From RGIG3701 sp030530205 (GTDB lineage: Bacteria > Planctomycetota > Planctomycetia > Pirellulales > Thermoguttaceae), in the NCBI GenBank assembly GCA_030530205.1, contig JAUMVK010000016.1, positions 1 through 64,000 of the forward strand: DNA of 64,000 nt, in the 5' to 3' direction. The notes beneath the pieces were generated by a model. That model was not told the DNA's origin, searched no databases, and saw nothing but the letters and a program-made list of their open reading frames with translations. Each line of letters begins with the position of its first letter. Position 1 is the stretch's first letter. Made by a program: the position numbers and the translations under genes. Of the stretch, positions 1 to 8,047 are shown in pieces.

Positions 1-58
1 GGGATTAGTTGGCGGGGTGGTATGTGCAACAGGCTGGTGATGACCCCGTATTTTTTTG

Positions 59-104
59 CGAGCGGGGGCTTTTTATTTTCAGTGGGCAAAAAGCCCGCCG
101 CTCG
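59..104. terminator. GC-rich stem-loop downstream of the first SGNH hydrolase gene
   Basis: CGAGCGG followed by GGCTTTTT on the left pairs with AAAAAGCC and GCCGCTCG on the right, closing a short loop. It lies just past the stop codon at 114-116 of the minus-strand gene. There is no clean U-tract on the minus strand after the full hairpin, so it may be an mRNA 3' stabilising structure rather than a classical terminator. The adjacent GATGACCCCGTA at 44-55 is a word that recurs in other intergenic elements of this window. Confidence 0.45.
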
Positions 105-113
105 TCTGATGAA

Positions 114-1487
114 TCACTTTACCCGCCTGACCTCATACTCATGCGCTTTTGGCTGCGCGGCTTTCTTCATTTCTGCCGTCAGCTCGGCCACTTTCTGCTG
201 CGTCTCGCCGCGGGTCGGCCAGTTCTGGACGTAGCCGGGGACTTTCGTCTCGAAGTAGCCCGTGCTCGTCGAGAGTTTCTCATCGTAGTATTTCTGCACC
301 GCGTCCAAATCGTCCGGATTCACAAAGCGGCGCAAGTACCAGCGCACGGCCGCGTAGTTGCGCAGGATTACCTCTTCCGCGCGGCGCTGATCGCCGATCT
401 TGCGGACTTCCTGTGCCTGCCGGAACTGCGGCGTTTTCTCGTTCATCGCCAGATTTACGCCCGCAGCGAGTTCTTCCGCCGTGAACGTCCCGACCGCCTG
501 ACCGTCAATTTTCAGCTCGTACTCTCCCGCCTCCAGATTCTTCACGGCAAAAAGCTCCTGGTTCAGGTCCTGCACGATCGAGAGTTCCTCCAGCACCGGG
601 TACGCGGCCGGGTCAATCGGGAACGGAAGCGCCTTTTCCAAAACCGTCGCGGTGAGCGTTCCGTCCTCGGCCTTCTTCACGTTCGTGACCTCGGCATTTT
701 CAGCCTTCATGACTGCCGCGCCGTCCAGCACGACGTCCGAAACGAGCGCCGGCGCGCCCTGCTCCTTCAGGAAAAGCCACGCCATCATGAGGTGACCGGG
801 AGCGCCCGGATGCACGCGGTCCGGTCCCACGATCGTGTAGTACGGATCATTTTTCTGCATTTTGGCGTTAAACGCGGTCATCGGCGCGTGAAAGTCCACG
901 ACCTCCACGGTCCCTTCGGTCTTTTTCGAGGCGATTTCCGCGGCCTGTTTCTTCACGATCCCGGCCAGGATCCCCAGGCCGTCATTGCAGCCCGGATTAT
1001 TATTGTTCCGGTCGTTGATCCCCGTGTGGTCAAAGATCGACGGCGTGATGAAGATGAAACGCGGATCCAGCTTTTCCTGAAGCATCCCGGTGAGTTTTTC
1101 CAGGTTGCGCTCGTAGTTTTCGATCGCGCGTTTCTGGCCCTGGATCTGACTTTCTGTAGGGTTTTCCGCGTAGTAGCCGCGCCCCACGTCGTTCATCCCG
1201 AACATCAGGGCGACGACGTCAGGATCCTGCGAGAAAACGTCCTCGTCGATGCGTGTCATGGCTCCGCCGGCCGTATCACCTGCGACGCCCGCGTTAAAGA
1301 ACTGAATGTTCGCGTTGGGGAAGCGTGTGACGTAGTAGTCGCAAATCATGTAGTGAAAACGCCCGCCGTGCGTAATACTGTCACCGTAAAAGCAGACTTT
1401 CTGACCGTCTTTGAAGACCTCGGCCGAGACGCTGAGGGTTAAAGCGAGAAACAGAAAGAAAAGGCAGGAAAAAAGGAAACGTTTCAT
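114..1487 (-). CDS. Secreted SGNH/GDSL-family hydrolase (esterase)
   Basis: A 457-residue protein with a signal peptide (MKRF then a hydrophobic run ending near SVSAE). Block I of the SGNH fold is GDSITHGG around residue 35, giving the nucleophile Ser. The block III-like GMNDVG supplies the Asn, and PDRVHPG near residue 225 gives the catalytic His with the block V layout. The family removes acyl groups such as acetyl from glycans or lipids; export suggests an extracytoplasmic carbohydrate or lipid substrate. The part after about residue 245 is an unassigned extension, beyond the usual 200-250 residue catalytic core. The ATG is preceded by AAAGGA. It is divergent from hydF and has its own promoter at 1557-1584. 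The hydrolase assignment is firm; the substrate is unknown. Confidence 0.85.
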   Translation of the reverse strand: MKRFLFSCLFFLFLALTLSVSAEVFKDGQKVCFYGDSITHGGRFHYMICDYYVTRFPNANIQFFNAGVAGDTAGGAMTRIDEDVFSQDPDVVALMFGMNDVGRGYYAENPTESQIQGQKRAIENYERNLEKLTGMLQEKLDPRFIFITPSIFDHTGINDRNNNNPGCNDGLGILAGIVKKQAAEIASKKTEGTVEVVDFHAPMTAFNAKMQKNDPYYTIVGPDRVHPGAPGHLMMAWLFLKEQGAPALVSDVVLDGAAVMKAENAEVTNVKKAEDGTLTATVLEKALPFPIDPAAYPVLEELSIVQDLNQELFAVKNLEAGEYELKIDGQAVGTFTAEELAAGVNLAMNEKTPQFRQAQEVRKIGDQRRAEEVILRNYAAVRWYLRRFVNPDDLDAVQKYYDEKLSTSTGYFETKVPGYVQNWPTRGETQQKVAELTAEMKKAAQPKAHEYEVRRVK

Positions 1488-1556
1488 GGAAGGTCCTTTC
1501 GGGAAAAAGAGTGGTGGGTTTTAACGGGACGCGGTCCTTCCCGCTCCGTTCCCAAT

Positions 1557-1584
1557 ATTTTATCAAATGAGCCGGAAAAATCAA
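1557..1584 (-). promoter_or_regulatory. Promoter for the first SGNH hydrolase gene
   Basis: On the minus strand, TTGATT (1579-1584), a 16-bp spacer and TAAAAT (1557-1562) form a sigma-70-type promoter about 70 bp upstream of the start codon. The 16-bp spacing matches most other promoters in the window. No equally clear promoter was found for divergent hydF in the rest of this 260-bp gap. Confidence 0.65.
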
Positions 1585-1748
1585 GAGAATCGTTCCTGGA
1601 AAAAGAAAAAAATCCCGTTTTTTCCCCTTTTTCTTGAGGGGGGGCTTTACATCCGGCGGTTTTTGGGGAAAATTAAAACCGGAAGGGACGAGGTTCCGTC
1701 CTGCTCCCGTGTCCAGTTTAATTCACCCTTTGATCGGAACGCCTCATC

Positions 1749-2960
1749 ATGCCTCAAATTCAATCCGCACCACGCGGCCTGCGCCTGCACATCGGAATTT
1801 TCGGACGCAGAAATGCCGGGAAATCCTCCCTTTTGAACGGGATCACCGCCCAGAACGTCTCCATAGTTTCCGACGTGGCGGGGACGACCACCGACCCGGT
1901 CGAAAAACCGATGGAACTCCTGCCGCTCGGGCCGGTCCTTTTCATCGACACGGCCGGGATCGACGACGTGGGGACGCTCGGCGAGGAACGCGCAAACCGG
2001 GCCCGGCTCGTTTTTGACCGCACGGAACTCGCGATCCTCGTGCTCGGCGAGAACGAATGGACCCCGTTCGAGGACGAGATCCGCGAGGAATTCGCCCGCC
2101 GGAACGTTCCGGTCCTGGTCGTTTTCAACAAAACCGACCTGCACGCGCCCGCCCCTGCGCTCGTTCAGCGGGTCCAGGAGGAGTTTCACCTTCCGACCGT
2201 CTTCGTTTCGGCCAAAAACCACACGGGTTTCGCGGAGCTGAAGGAGCAGATCCTCGCTGCCGTGCCGGAGGAATGGCTCGCGTCGCAGACGATCGTCGCC
2301 GACCTGCTGGCCCCGGGAAGCGTGGTGGTTCTGGTCGTTCCGATCGATAAAGAGGCGCCGAAAGGGCGGCTGATTCTCCCGCAGGTGCAGGTTTTGCGCG
2401 AGCTTCTGGATTTCGGGATGCGCGTGATGGTGACGCGGGACGTGGAACTGGCCGAGGCTCTCGACGCGCTGAAAGAGCCGCCGGCACTCGTAATTACCGA
2501 CTCGCAGGCCTTTCGGCGAGTGAGCGAGATCGTGCCGGAGTCGGTTCCGCTGACCGGGTTTTCGGTCCTTTTCGCCCGATTCAAAGGGGACTTCCAGACG
2601 CTGATCGCCGGGACGCGCGCCGTGGCGGACCTGAAGCCGGGCGACCGTATCCTCGTGGCGGAATCATGCTCGCACCACCCCATCGGCGAGGACATTGGGC
2701 GCGTGAAGATCCCGAACTGGCTCCGGCAGAAAGTCGGCGGCGAACTGGAATTCACGCACGTTCAGGGAAACGACTTTCCCGTGGACCTGACGCCGTACCG
2801 GCTCGTGATCCAGTGCGGCGGGTGCATGACAAACCGCCGGTCCATTCTGTCCCGCATCATGAAGGCGCGGGAGCAGGGCGTTCCGATCACGAATTACGGC
2901 CTGATCATCGCGTGGATGATGGGGATTTTTGAAAGAGCCATTCAAATCGTGGAGAAATAA
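1749..2960 (+). CDS. hydF: [FeFe]-hydrogenase maturation GTPase HydF
   Basis: A 403-residue protein with the full HydF architecture. The N-terminal Era/TrmE-like GTPase domain carries the P-loop GRRNAGKSS, DTAG, NKTD and a SAK motif; a central dimerisation domain follows. The C-terminal [4Fe-4S] domain carries Cys307-x-His309 and Cys356-x-x-Cys359. That cysteine pattern is diagnostic of HydF and fits the known Thermotoga protein closely. HydF is the scaffold on which the 2Fe subcluster of [FeFe]-hydrogenase is assembled before transfer to the apoenzyme. The partners HydE and HydG, and the hydrogenase itself, are not in this window. The start ATG has only a weak ribosome site. The next gene begins five bases after the stop, so the two are probably co-transcribed. 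Confidence 0.93.
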   Translation: MPQIQSAPRGLRLHIGIFGRRNAGKSSLLNGITAQNVSIVSDVAGTTTDPVEKPMELLPLGPVLFIDTAGIDDVGTLGEERANRARLVFDRTELAILVLGENEWTPFEDEIREEFARRNVPVLVVFNKTDLHAPAPALVQRVQEEFHLPTVFVSAKNHTGFAELKEQILAAVPEEWLASQTIVADLLAPGSVVVLVVPIDKEAPKGRLILPQVQVLRELLDFGMRVMVTRDVELAEALDALKEPPALVITDSQAFRRVSEIVPESVPLTGFSVLFARFKGDFQTLIAGTRAVADLKPGDRILVAESCSHHPIGEDIGRVKIPNWLRQKVGGELEFTHVQGNDFPVDLTPYRLVIQCGGCMTNRRSILSRIMKAREQGVPITNYGLIIAWMMGIFERAIQIVEK

Positions 2961-2965
2961 AACTC

Positions 2966-3826
2966 ATGAAACTTACATCATGCCAAACCCTGCGCGGACC
3001 ACGTGCCGCAGCAATCGTTCAGGACGGGCAGGCTCTCGTCGTTTTTGACTGCTCGATGAAAGAGCTTTTCCAGCGGGAAAACTGGCTGGAATACGCAAAG
3101 GATTTCGTCGCGGAAACGCTCGCCGACCGGCGTCCGCCCTGTATCATTCCGATGAGTGACGCGGAGATCCTGCCAATCGTTCCGGACCCGCAAAAAATTG
3201 CCTGCGTCGGGCTGAACTACGCCGACCACGCCGCCGAAACGGGGGATTCCGTGCCGGATTGTCCGGTCTTCTTCAACAAATTTCCGACTGCGCTGTGCAA
3301 AAGCGGTGACCCGGTCACGCTCCCGGCCGTTTCCAATTTCGTCGATTATGAGGCGGAGCTGGTGATCGTAATTGGGAAGAAGGGCCGCAATATTCCGAAG
3401 GAAACAGCGATGGAATACGTGGCGGGCTATACGTGCGGAAATGACGTTTCAGCCCGGGACTGGCAGATGCGTCCGCCCGCGCGGCAGTGGTTCCTCGGAA
3501 AGACGTTCGACGGTTTCGCCCCGGTCGGTCCGTGGATGGTTACGTCGGACGAAATTCCCGACCCGCAAACGCTCGAAATCGAAATGCGCGTAAACGGTCA
3601 GGTAATGCAGCACTCGAACACGAAGCAGTTCATTTTCAGCGTGCCGACGCTCATTAATTGGGTCTCGCAGGTCTCGACGCTCCTGCCGGGCGACCTGATT
3701 TTCACCGGCACCCCCCCGGGAGTCGGGATCGGAAGAAATCCGAAAGTCTGCCTCAAAGACGGTGACGTGTGCGAGGTCGAGATCGAAAAAATCGGCGTTT
3801 TGAGAAATCAGTTTAAAGCGGAATAA
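2966..3826 (+). CDS. Fumarylacetoacetate hydrolase (FAH) family protein
   Basis: A 286-residue protein matching the single-domain FAH fold. PDPQKIACVGLNYADHA (residues about 71-87) and the acidic metal-binding stretch DYEAELVIVIG, then GYTCGNDVSARDWQ, are the family hallmarks. C-terminal FTGTPPGVGIG completes the active site. Family members hydrolyse or decarboxylate 2-oxo acids (2-keto-3-deoxy sugar-acid derivatives, 5-oxopent-3-ene-dioate, oxaloacetate, acylpyruvates) using Mg2+ or Mn2+. The start ATG follows GGAG located in the last codons of hydF. Co-transcription with hydF has no obvious biochemical rationale and may be incidental. Exact substrate cannot be read from the sequence. Confidence 0.9.
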   Translation: MKLTSCQTLRGPRAAAIVQDGQALVVFDCSMKELFQRENWLEYAKDFVAETLADRRPPCIIPMSDAEILPIVPDPQKIACVGLNYADHAAETGDSVPDCPVFFNKFPTALCKSGDPVTLPAVSNFVDYEAELVIVIGKKGRNIPKETAMEYVAGYTCGNDVSARDWQMRPPARQWFLGKTFDGFAPVGPWMVTSDEIPDPQTLEIEMRVNGQVMQHSNTKQFIFSVPTLINWVSQVSTLLPGDLIFTGTPPGVGIGRNPKVCLKDGDVCEVEIEKIGVLRNQFKAE

Positions 3827-3833
3827 AGAAGAA

Positions 3834-3866
3834 AGGGTGGCCGAAAAGACCACCCTCTGTTTTTTC
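3834..3866 (+). terminator. Rho-independent terminator after the FAH-family gene
   Basis: AGGGTGG (3834-3840) pairs perfectly with CCACCCT (3850-3856) across a nine-base loop and is followed by a run of T at 3860-3866. It ends the hydF-FAH transcript before the convergent acyl-CoA ligase gene. Confidence 0.85.
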
Positions 3867-3894
3867 TCCATCCCTCATTCGAGCGGAGGTAAAA

Positions 3895-3920
3895 GACGAC
3901 GCTGGAAGCGTCGTCCCCGT
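3895..3920. repeat. Short hairpin element GACGACGC-loop-GCGTCGTC plus CCCCGT tail
   Basis: A perfect 8-bp stem (GACGACGC at 3895-3902, GCGTCGTC at 3908-3915) with loop TGGAA, followed by CCCCGT. Related copies, whole or partial, occur at 6297-6310, 7985-8005, 15644-15664, 15732-15746 and 17798-17828. It sits right at the 3' end of the acyl-CoA ligase gene. Confidence 0.7.
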
Positions 3921-3921
3921 A

Positions 3922-6054
3922 TTACTTCACTTTTTTCAGCACGATACGGCTGTCAGCGACCGAGCAACCAAGGCCTTCGGCGTGAACGATCAGCGGGTTG
4001 ATGTCCAGCTCGGCGATTTCCGGGTTTTCGGAAACCAGAACGCTCAGACGGATCAGGGCGTCTTCCAGAGCCGCAAGGTCGTGCTGACCCAAACCGCGGT
4101 AATTGTTCATGAGCTTGTAAACCTTCGTGTTTTCCAGCATCGAGTGCAGGAAGTACTTGCTCGTCGGCGCAAGACGGAACTGAACGTCCTTCATCAGCTC
4201 AGCCGTCGTGCCGCCCATCCCGAACATGACCAACGGGCCGAATTTCGGGTCGCGGTTGCAACCCAGGATCACTTCGGTTCCCTTCGGAGCCATTTCTTCG
4301 ATCAGAATGCTGTCGATCTTGGCGCCCGGAACGTTCTTCGCGATGTTGGCGTAGATCTGGTCGAAACCAGCCGCAGCGGCTTCCGCGCCTTTGATGTTGA
4401 GGAGGACTCCGCCCGCGTCAAACTTGTGTTTCACGTCAGCGGACATGACCTTCATCACGACGGTCGTGTTCCACTCGCCCACCGTCTTGCCGGCTTCTTC
4501 AGCCGAGGTGACGACTGCGCTCTTGAGGAGCGGCAGACCGTAGCAAGCGAAGATTTCACGGCATTCGGCCTGAGCCAGGTATTTGCTGTCCGCGTCGCCC
4601 AGTTTCTCGGCGATGATCTTCGCGCACTTCTCTTTGTCGGTTCCAGCGACGGCGACCGGCTCACGGTCGGTCAGTTTGGCTTGCTCGGAGAGTTTGTACG
4701 CGGCGCCCAGCGCACGGACGGCGTCTTCCGGGAAGCTGTAGTTCGGAACGCCGCCGTCACGCAGGCTCTGCACGCCCTTCGTGACCATCTCAGCGCCCAT
4801 GAAGCTGGCGACGACCGGAATGTCGAGGTCTTTCGCGACCTGCGGGATGATCTCGCCGATCTCGTCGATGTCGGTCATGGACTGCGGGGTCAGAATGACC
4901 AGACCCATATCAACGCCCGCGTCTTTGAAGACTTCTTTGCAGGCGGCTTCGTAGCGGTCGTGCTTCGCGTCACCGATGACGTCCACCGGGTTGCGCAGCG
5001 ATGCGGCAGCCGGAAGCTGTTCGCGAAGAACCGCTTTGGTTTCGTCGGAAATCGTGGCCAACGTCAGGCCGAAACGTTCCGCGGCGTCGGTCGCCATGAT
5101 GCCCGGGCCGCCGGCGTTGGTGATGATCGCCAGACGATTGCCGCGCGGCAGCGGCTGGTTGCAGTACAGAGCGGCGTAGTCGAACAGCTCGGCGATCGTG
5201 TCAACGCGCTGAATGCCAGACTGGGAAAGAAGGGCCTGGTAAACGGCGTCGTTTCCGGCAAGTGAACCGGTGTGGCTCGAGACGGCTTTCGCGCCCGCGG
5301 CGGAACGGCCGGACTTCAGAACCAGGATCGGCTTTTTCTTTTCATAGAAGATTTTCGAGGCGATGGCCTGGAATTCCGCGCCGTTGGTGATCGATTCGAG
5401 ATACATCGCGATCACTTTCGTGTTCGGGTCGTCGGCCAGGTAATTCAGAAGGTCGATTTCGTTGACGTCGGCTTTGTTACCGAAAGAAACGAATTTGCTG
5501 AAGCCCATGTCGCGTTCTTCGGCGAAGTCAAGCACGGAGGTGCAAAGAGCGCCGGACTGGCTGATAAAGGCGAGCGTGCCTGCTTTCGGGGTTTTCGCGG
5601 CGAACGTGGCGTTCATGCGCGCATCGTTTTCGGCGTTCAGAATTCCGAGGCAGTTCGGGCCGACGAGGATCATGCCGTTTTCACGGACTTTTTCGGCGAA
5701 GGCTTTTTCAAGCTCGGCACCCGCAGCGTCCACTTCTTTGAACCCGGCGGAGATGCAAACGATGGCTTTCACGCCTTTTTCCGCGCATTCCTGGGTGGTC
5801 TGGAGCACGAATTTGCTCGGGACGACGATGACGGCCAGATCGACGTCACCCGGGACGTCCTTAACAGACTGGTACGCTTTGACTCCGAGAATTTCGGGAG
5901 CTTTCGGGTTGATCGGATAGACCGGTCCGCCCTTGAAAGTGTCCAGGAGGTTTTTCAAAATGTCATTTCCGCAGGTGTTGGGCTTCGTCGAAGCTCCGAT
6001 GACGGCCACGGATTTCGGATAGAACAGTGCATCCAGTTTGCTAACGTCTGCCAT
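3922..6054 (-). CDS. Acetate--CoA ligase (ADP-forming), fused alpha and beta domains
   Basis: A 710-residue fused enzyme that converts acyl-CoA, ADP and Pi to the free acid, CoA and ATP. Order: CoA-binding Rossmann domain (VAVIGASTKPNTCGN near residue 16), succinyl-CoA-ligase-like domain with QSGAL, the phosphohistidine loop SSHTGSLAG with His261, and a C-terminal ATP-grasp domain ending with DINPLIVHAEG. The length is that of the single-chain enzyme rather than the archaeal two-subunit form. A strong AAGGAG lies before the ATG. The enzyme conserves energy in fermentations of sugars and amino acids, so it would pair with the ferredoxin-dependent oxidoreductase encoded at 43.2 kb. Acyl range (acetyl, propionyl, branched or aromatic) cannot be decided here. 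Confidence 0.92.
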   Translation of the reverse strand: MADVSKLDALFYPKSVAVIGASTKPNTCGNDILKNLLDTFKGGPVYPINPKAPEILGVKAYQSVKDVPGDVDLAVIVVPSKFVLQTTQECAEKGVKAIVCISAGFKEVDAAGAELEKAFAEKVRENGMILVGPNCLGILNAENDARMNATFAAKTPKAGTLAFISQSGALCTSVLDFAEERDMGFSKFVSFGNKADVNEIDLLNYLADDPNTKVIAMYLESITNGAEFQAIASKIFYEKKKPILVLKSGRSAAGAKAVSSHTGSLAGNDAVYQALLSQSGIQRVDTIAELFDYAALYCNQPLPRGNRLAIITNAGGPGIMATDAAERFGLTLATISDETKAVLREQLPAAASLRNPVDVIGDAKHDRYEAACKEVFKDAGVDMGLVILTPQSMTDIDEIGEIIPQVAKDLDIPVVASFMGAEMVTKGVQSLRDGGVPNYSFPEDAVRALGAAYKLSEQAKLTDREPVAVAGTDKEKCAKIIAEKLGDADSKYLAQAECREIFACYGLPLLKSAVVTSAEEAGKTVGEWNTTVVMKVMSADVKHKFDAGGVLLNIKGAEAAAAGFDQIYANIAKNVPGAKIDSILIEEMAPKGTEVILGCNRDPKFGPLVMFGMGGTTAELMKDVQFRLAPTSKYFLHSMLENTKVYKLMNNYRGLGQHDLAALEDALIRLSVLVSENPEIAELDINPLIVHAEGLGCSVADSRIVLKKVK

Positions 6055-6117
6055 TGAGTCGGCTCCTTAAATCAGGAATAGTGGTGAAAAAAAGGACAAA
6101 AACAATAATTTTTGCGT

Positions 6118-6145
6118 ATTATACCACGTTAAAAAATAAAGTAAA
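6118..6145 (-). promoter_or_regulatory. Promoter for the acyl-CoA ligase gene
   Basis: Minus-strand TTTACT (6140-6145), 16 bp, then TATAAT (6118-6123), about 65 bp from the start codon. Confidence 0.65.
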
Positions 6146-6172
6146 GAGGGCGGAAAGAAAAATTTTAGGGAG

Positions 6173-6311
6173 CCGTTTTTAAAGCCCCCCACCTCGAGGG
6201 GGGTGGCACGCAGTGCCGGGGGGAGTTGGTTGGCGCGGTCACAAACTCCCCCAGTCTCGCTTCGCGAGCCAGCCCCTTCATTGAGGGGGCCTTTAAGCGT
6301 CGTCCCCGTAA
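6173..6311. repeat. Intergenic palindromic element, C-rich family, copy 1
   Basis: This 139-bp block fills most of the 393-bp gap between the acyl-CoA ligase and PHP genes. It holds CCCCCCACCTCGAGGGGGGTGG, then GGGGGAGTT, then ACTCCCCCAGTCTCGC, the hairpin CTCGCTTCGCGAG, and CCCCTTCATTGAGGGG. It ends with AAGCGTCGTCCCCGTAAA. The second half is repeated almost exactly at 7938-8010. There is no coding potential worth calling; the rest of the gap holds promoters only. Confidence 0.75.
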
Positions 6312-6360
6312 AATCTTTTAAAAATTTCCCGTTTTTTTGACTTTCCATCCACCGGGTGAC

Positions 6361-6388
6361 TTTCATATTTTGGCAGATGATGTATAAT
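6361..6388 (+). promoter_or_regulatory. Possible promoter for the PHP metallohydrolase gene
   Basis: A perfect TATAAT (6383-6388) stands 16 bp after a weak -35 candidate TTTCAT (6361-6366), 60 bp from the start codon. The -10 box is convincing; the -35 box is poor. Confidence 0.45.
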
Positions 6389-6447
6389 TAACGTCATCTG
6401 TTGCGTACCAACATACCCATCACCCACCTACATCAACAGGAGAAACC

Positions 6448-7854
6448 ATGAATCCGAAACGACTTTCCCGCCGTAGTTTTCTTAAATCCTCCGTGGCAGT
6501 TGCCGCCTTTGTTTCCTCCGGGTCTTTGGCGTATTCGTCCGACTCCGCGCAAGTGTTCAACAACGCCCCGGTCAGCCCGCTGAAAATCCCCGGCTGGCGG
6601 CGTGGGCACCTTCATCAGCACTCGTTCTGGTCCGACGGCTCCGCGACTCTGGAAGAGGCGTGCTCTCTGTATCGGGATGCCGGATACGAGTTCGTCATTC
6701 CGTCTGACCACGGCAGATTTCAGGCCGACACGGATAAATGGTTCACGCTGGAAGGCGGCAAAAAGGCGGCTTTCGAGCGCGGCCAGGAACGCTACAAATT
6801 CCCCATGGAGACGAAAGAAGAAGACGGCAAACTCCAGCTCCGTATGAGAAACTTTGACGAGATCTCCGCGCTGCTCAATCAGGAAGACCGTTTCCTGCTC
6901 ATCCCCGGGCACGAACTGACGACGCACGGCGCCGATGGCGTTCAGGTGCACTCCAACCTGATCAACTCCCGGGAGGAAGTCACTCAGGAACTCGTTGACA
7001 AACTGGAGGGGCAAGCGCCGGCGATGTTCATGAGCCGCCCTATTACCGGGGATAAAACGTCACCCCGCTGCTCCGGTTACGAAGCGGTCGGCTGGTCTTT
7101 GCGGGCGCACAAGGAAATGATCGGCGACCGGCCGAAAGACGAAGTCGTCGTGATGTTCAACCACCCGGACTGGATCTGGTACGACCTCCAGCCGGAATGG
7201 CTCTGCGAGCAGCCGGAGATCCGGTTCTTCGAGCTCGTCAACTGCGGCCCGAATCTGCCGGTGCGGCCGGACTTCTGGACGATGGAAAAGTACTGGGACA
7301 TCATCAACGCGTTCCGTGCCGACCGGAACCAGCCGTTGATCATGGCGACCGCCACGGACGACACGCACAACTACCAGCGCTTCTACAACGATTTCGAGAC
7401 GGCCGCCGGTGGTTCGGTCATGGTCCGCTGCGACTCGCTCGACGCGGTCGATCTGATGAAGGCGATGAACCGCGGTGATTTCTATGCCGCCGTTGGCGTG
7501 TGGCTCGACGACATTCAGTTCGACAAATCGACCGGCACGCTGGCCGTGGACGTCCACGCGGAACAGGACGTCAATTACAGGATCGACTTCATCGGCACAC
7601 GCCGCGGGTTCGACAAAGCGTTCACGACGATCGACTCGCCCAAAGAAGGCAAATTCCCGGCCAGAAAGATCAACACGTACTCCGAATCCGTCGGTGAGAT
7701 TTTCAAGACGGTCGAAGGAACGCACGCCGAATACACCATGACGGACGACGACCTTTATGTCCGCGCCCGCATCACGGCGATGATCCCCGCCCGCTGCACC
7801 ATGCGCGGCAAGCCGGAACACCCGTCCGCCTGGACCCAGCCGGTTCAGAAGTAA
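6448..7854 (+). CDS. Tat-exported CehA/McbA-type PHP-domain metallohydrolase
   Basis: A 468-residue protein starting with a twin-arginine signal (SRRSFLKSS then a hydrophobic stretch), so it is folded and loaded with cofactor before export. The PHP-like catalytic core carries its metal ligands: HLHQHS (residue about 52), PSDHG, GHELTTHG, FNHPDW and ATDDTHNY. The CehA/McbA branch includes phosphoesterases and carbaryl hydrolase; many planctomycete members have no known substrate. The start ATG follows AGGAGAAACC. A beta-sandwich-like C-terminal part after residue about 345 is likely. A degenerate relative is encoded at 13.9-15.6 kb. Confidence 0.85.
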   Translation: MNPKRLSRRSFLKSSVAVAAFVSSGSLAYSSDSAQVFNNAPVSPLKIPGWRRGHLHQHSFWSDGSATLEEACSLYRDAGYEFVIPSDHGRFQADTDKWFTLEGGKKAAFERGQERYKFPMETKEEDGKLQLRMRNFDEISALLNQEDRFLLIPGHELTTHGADGVQVHSNLINSREEVTQELVDKLEGQAPAMFMSRPITGDKTSPRCSGYEAVGWSLRAHKEMIGDRPKDEVVVMFNHPDWIWYDLQPEWLCEQPEIRFFELVNCGPNLPVRPDFWTMEKYWDIINAFRADRNQPLIMATATDDTHNYQRFYNDFETAAGGSVMVRCDSLDAVDLMKAMNRGDFYAAVGVWLDDIQFDKSTGTLAVDVHAEQDVNYRIDFIGTRRGFDKAFTTIDSPKEGKFPARKINTYSESVGEIFKTVEGTHAEYTMTDDDLYVRARITAMIPARCTMRGKPEHPSAWTQPVQK

Positions 7855-7867
7855 CGGGGGAGATGCA

Positions 7868-7906
7868 AGGCGGTAATGGAGTGCGGAGCACGGAATTACG
7901 CGCCGG
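7868..7906. repeat. GGCGGTAATGGAG element, copy 1
   Basis: A single unit reading GGCGGTAATGGAG, a GTGCGGAGCAC centre, then GGAATTACGCG. The same words recur in inverted multiples at 19981-20107, 33529-33567 and 42974-43075. Confidence 0.7.
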
Positions 7907-7907
7907 G

Positions 7908-8010
7908 GGGAGTCAAACGGCGCTTTTGCAAAACTCCCCCAGTCTCGCTTCGCGAGCCAGCCCCCTCAAGGAGGGGGCCTTTAAACGACGTTTCCAGCGT
8001 CGTCTCCTAA
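7908..8010. repeat. Intergenic palindromic element, C-rich family, copy 2, with GACGAC tail
   Basis: Contains ACTCCCCCAGTCTCGC, the CTCGCTTCGCGAG hairpin, AGCCCCCTCAAGGAGGGGGC, CCTTTAAACGACG and a GACGTTTCCAGCGTCGTC hairpin. It is the close copy of 6230-6305, so the element and its tail appear to move or be maintained together. It separates the PHP gene from the glycoside hydrolase gene. Confidence 0.75.
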
Positions 8011-8047
8011 TCCCCCGTATTAATCCCTCCCTTTTTTGGAGTTCGCC

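Noticed and set aside
6055..6447. tRNA or small RNA gene in the gap before the PHP gene
   Set aside because: The stems are perfect palindromes repeated elsewhere and no tRNA T-loop or anticodon arm is present. The same check on all other gaps gave no tRNA.
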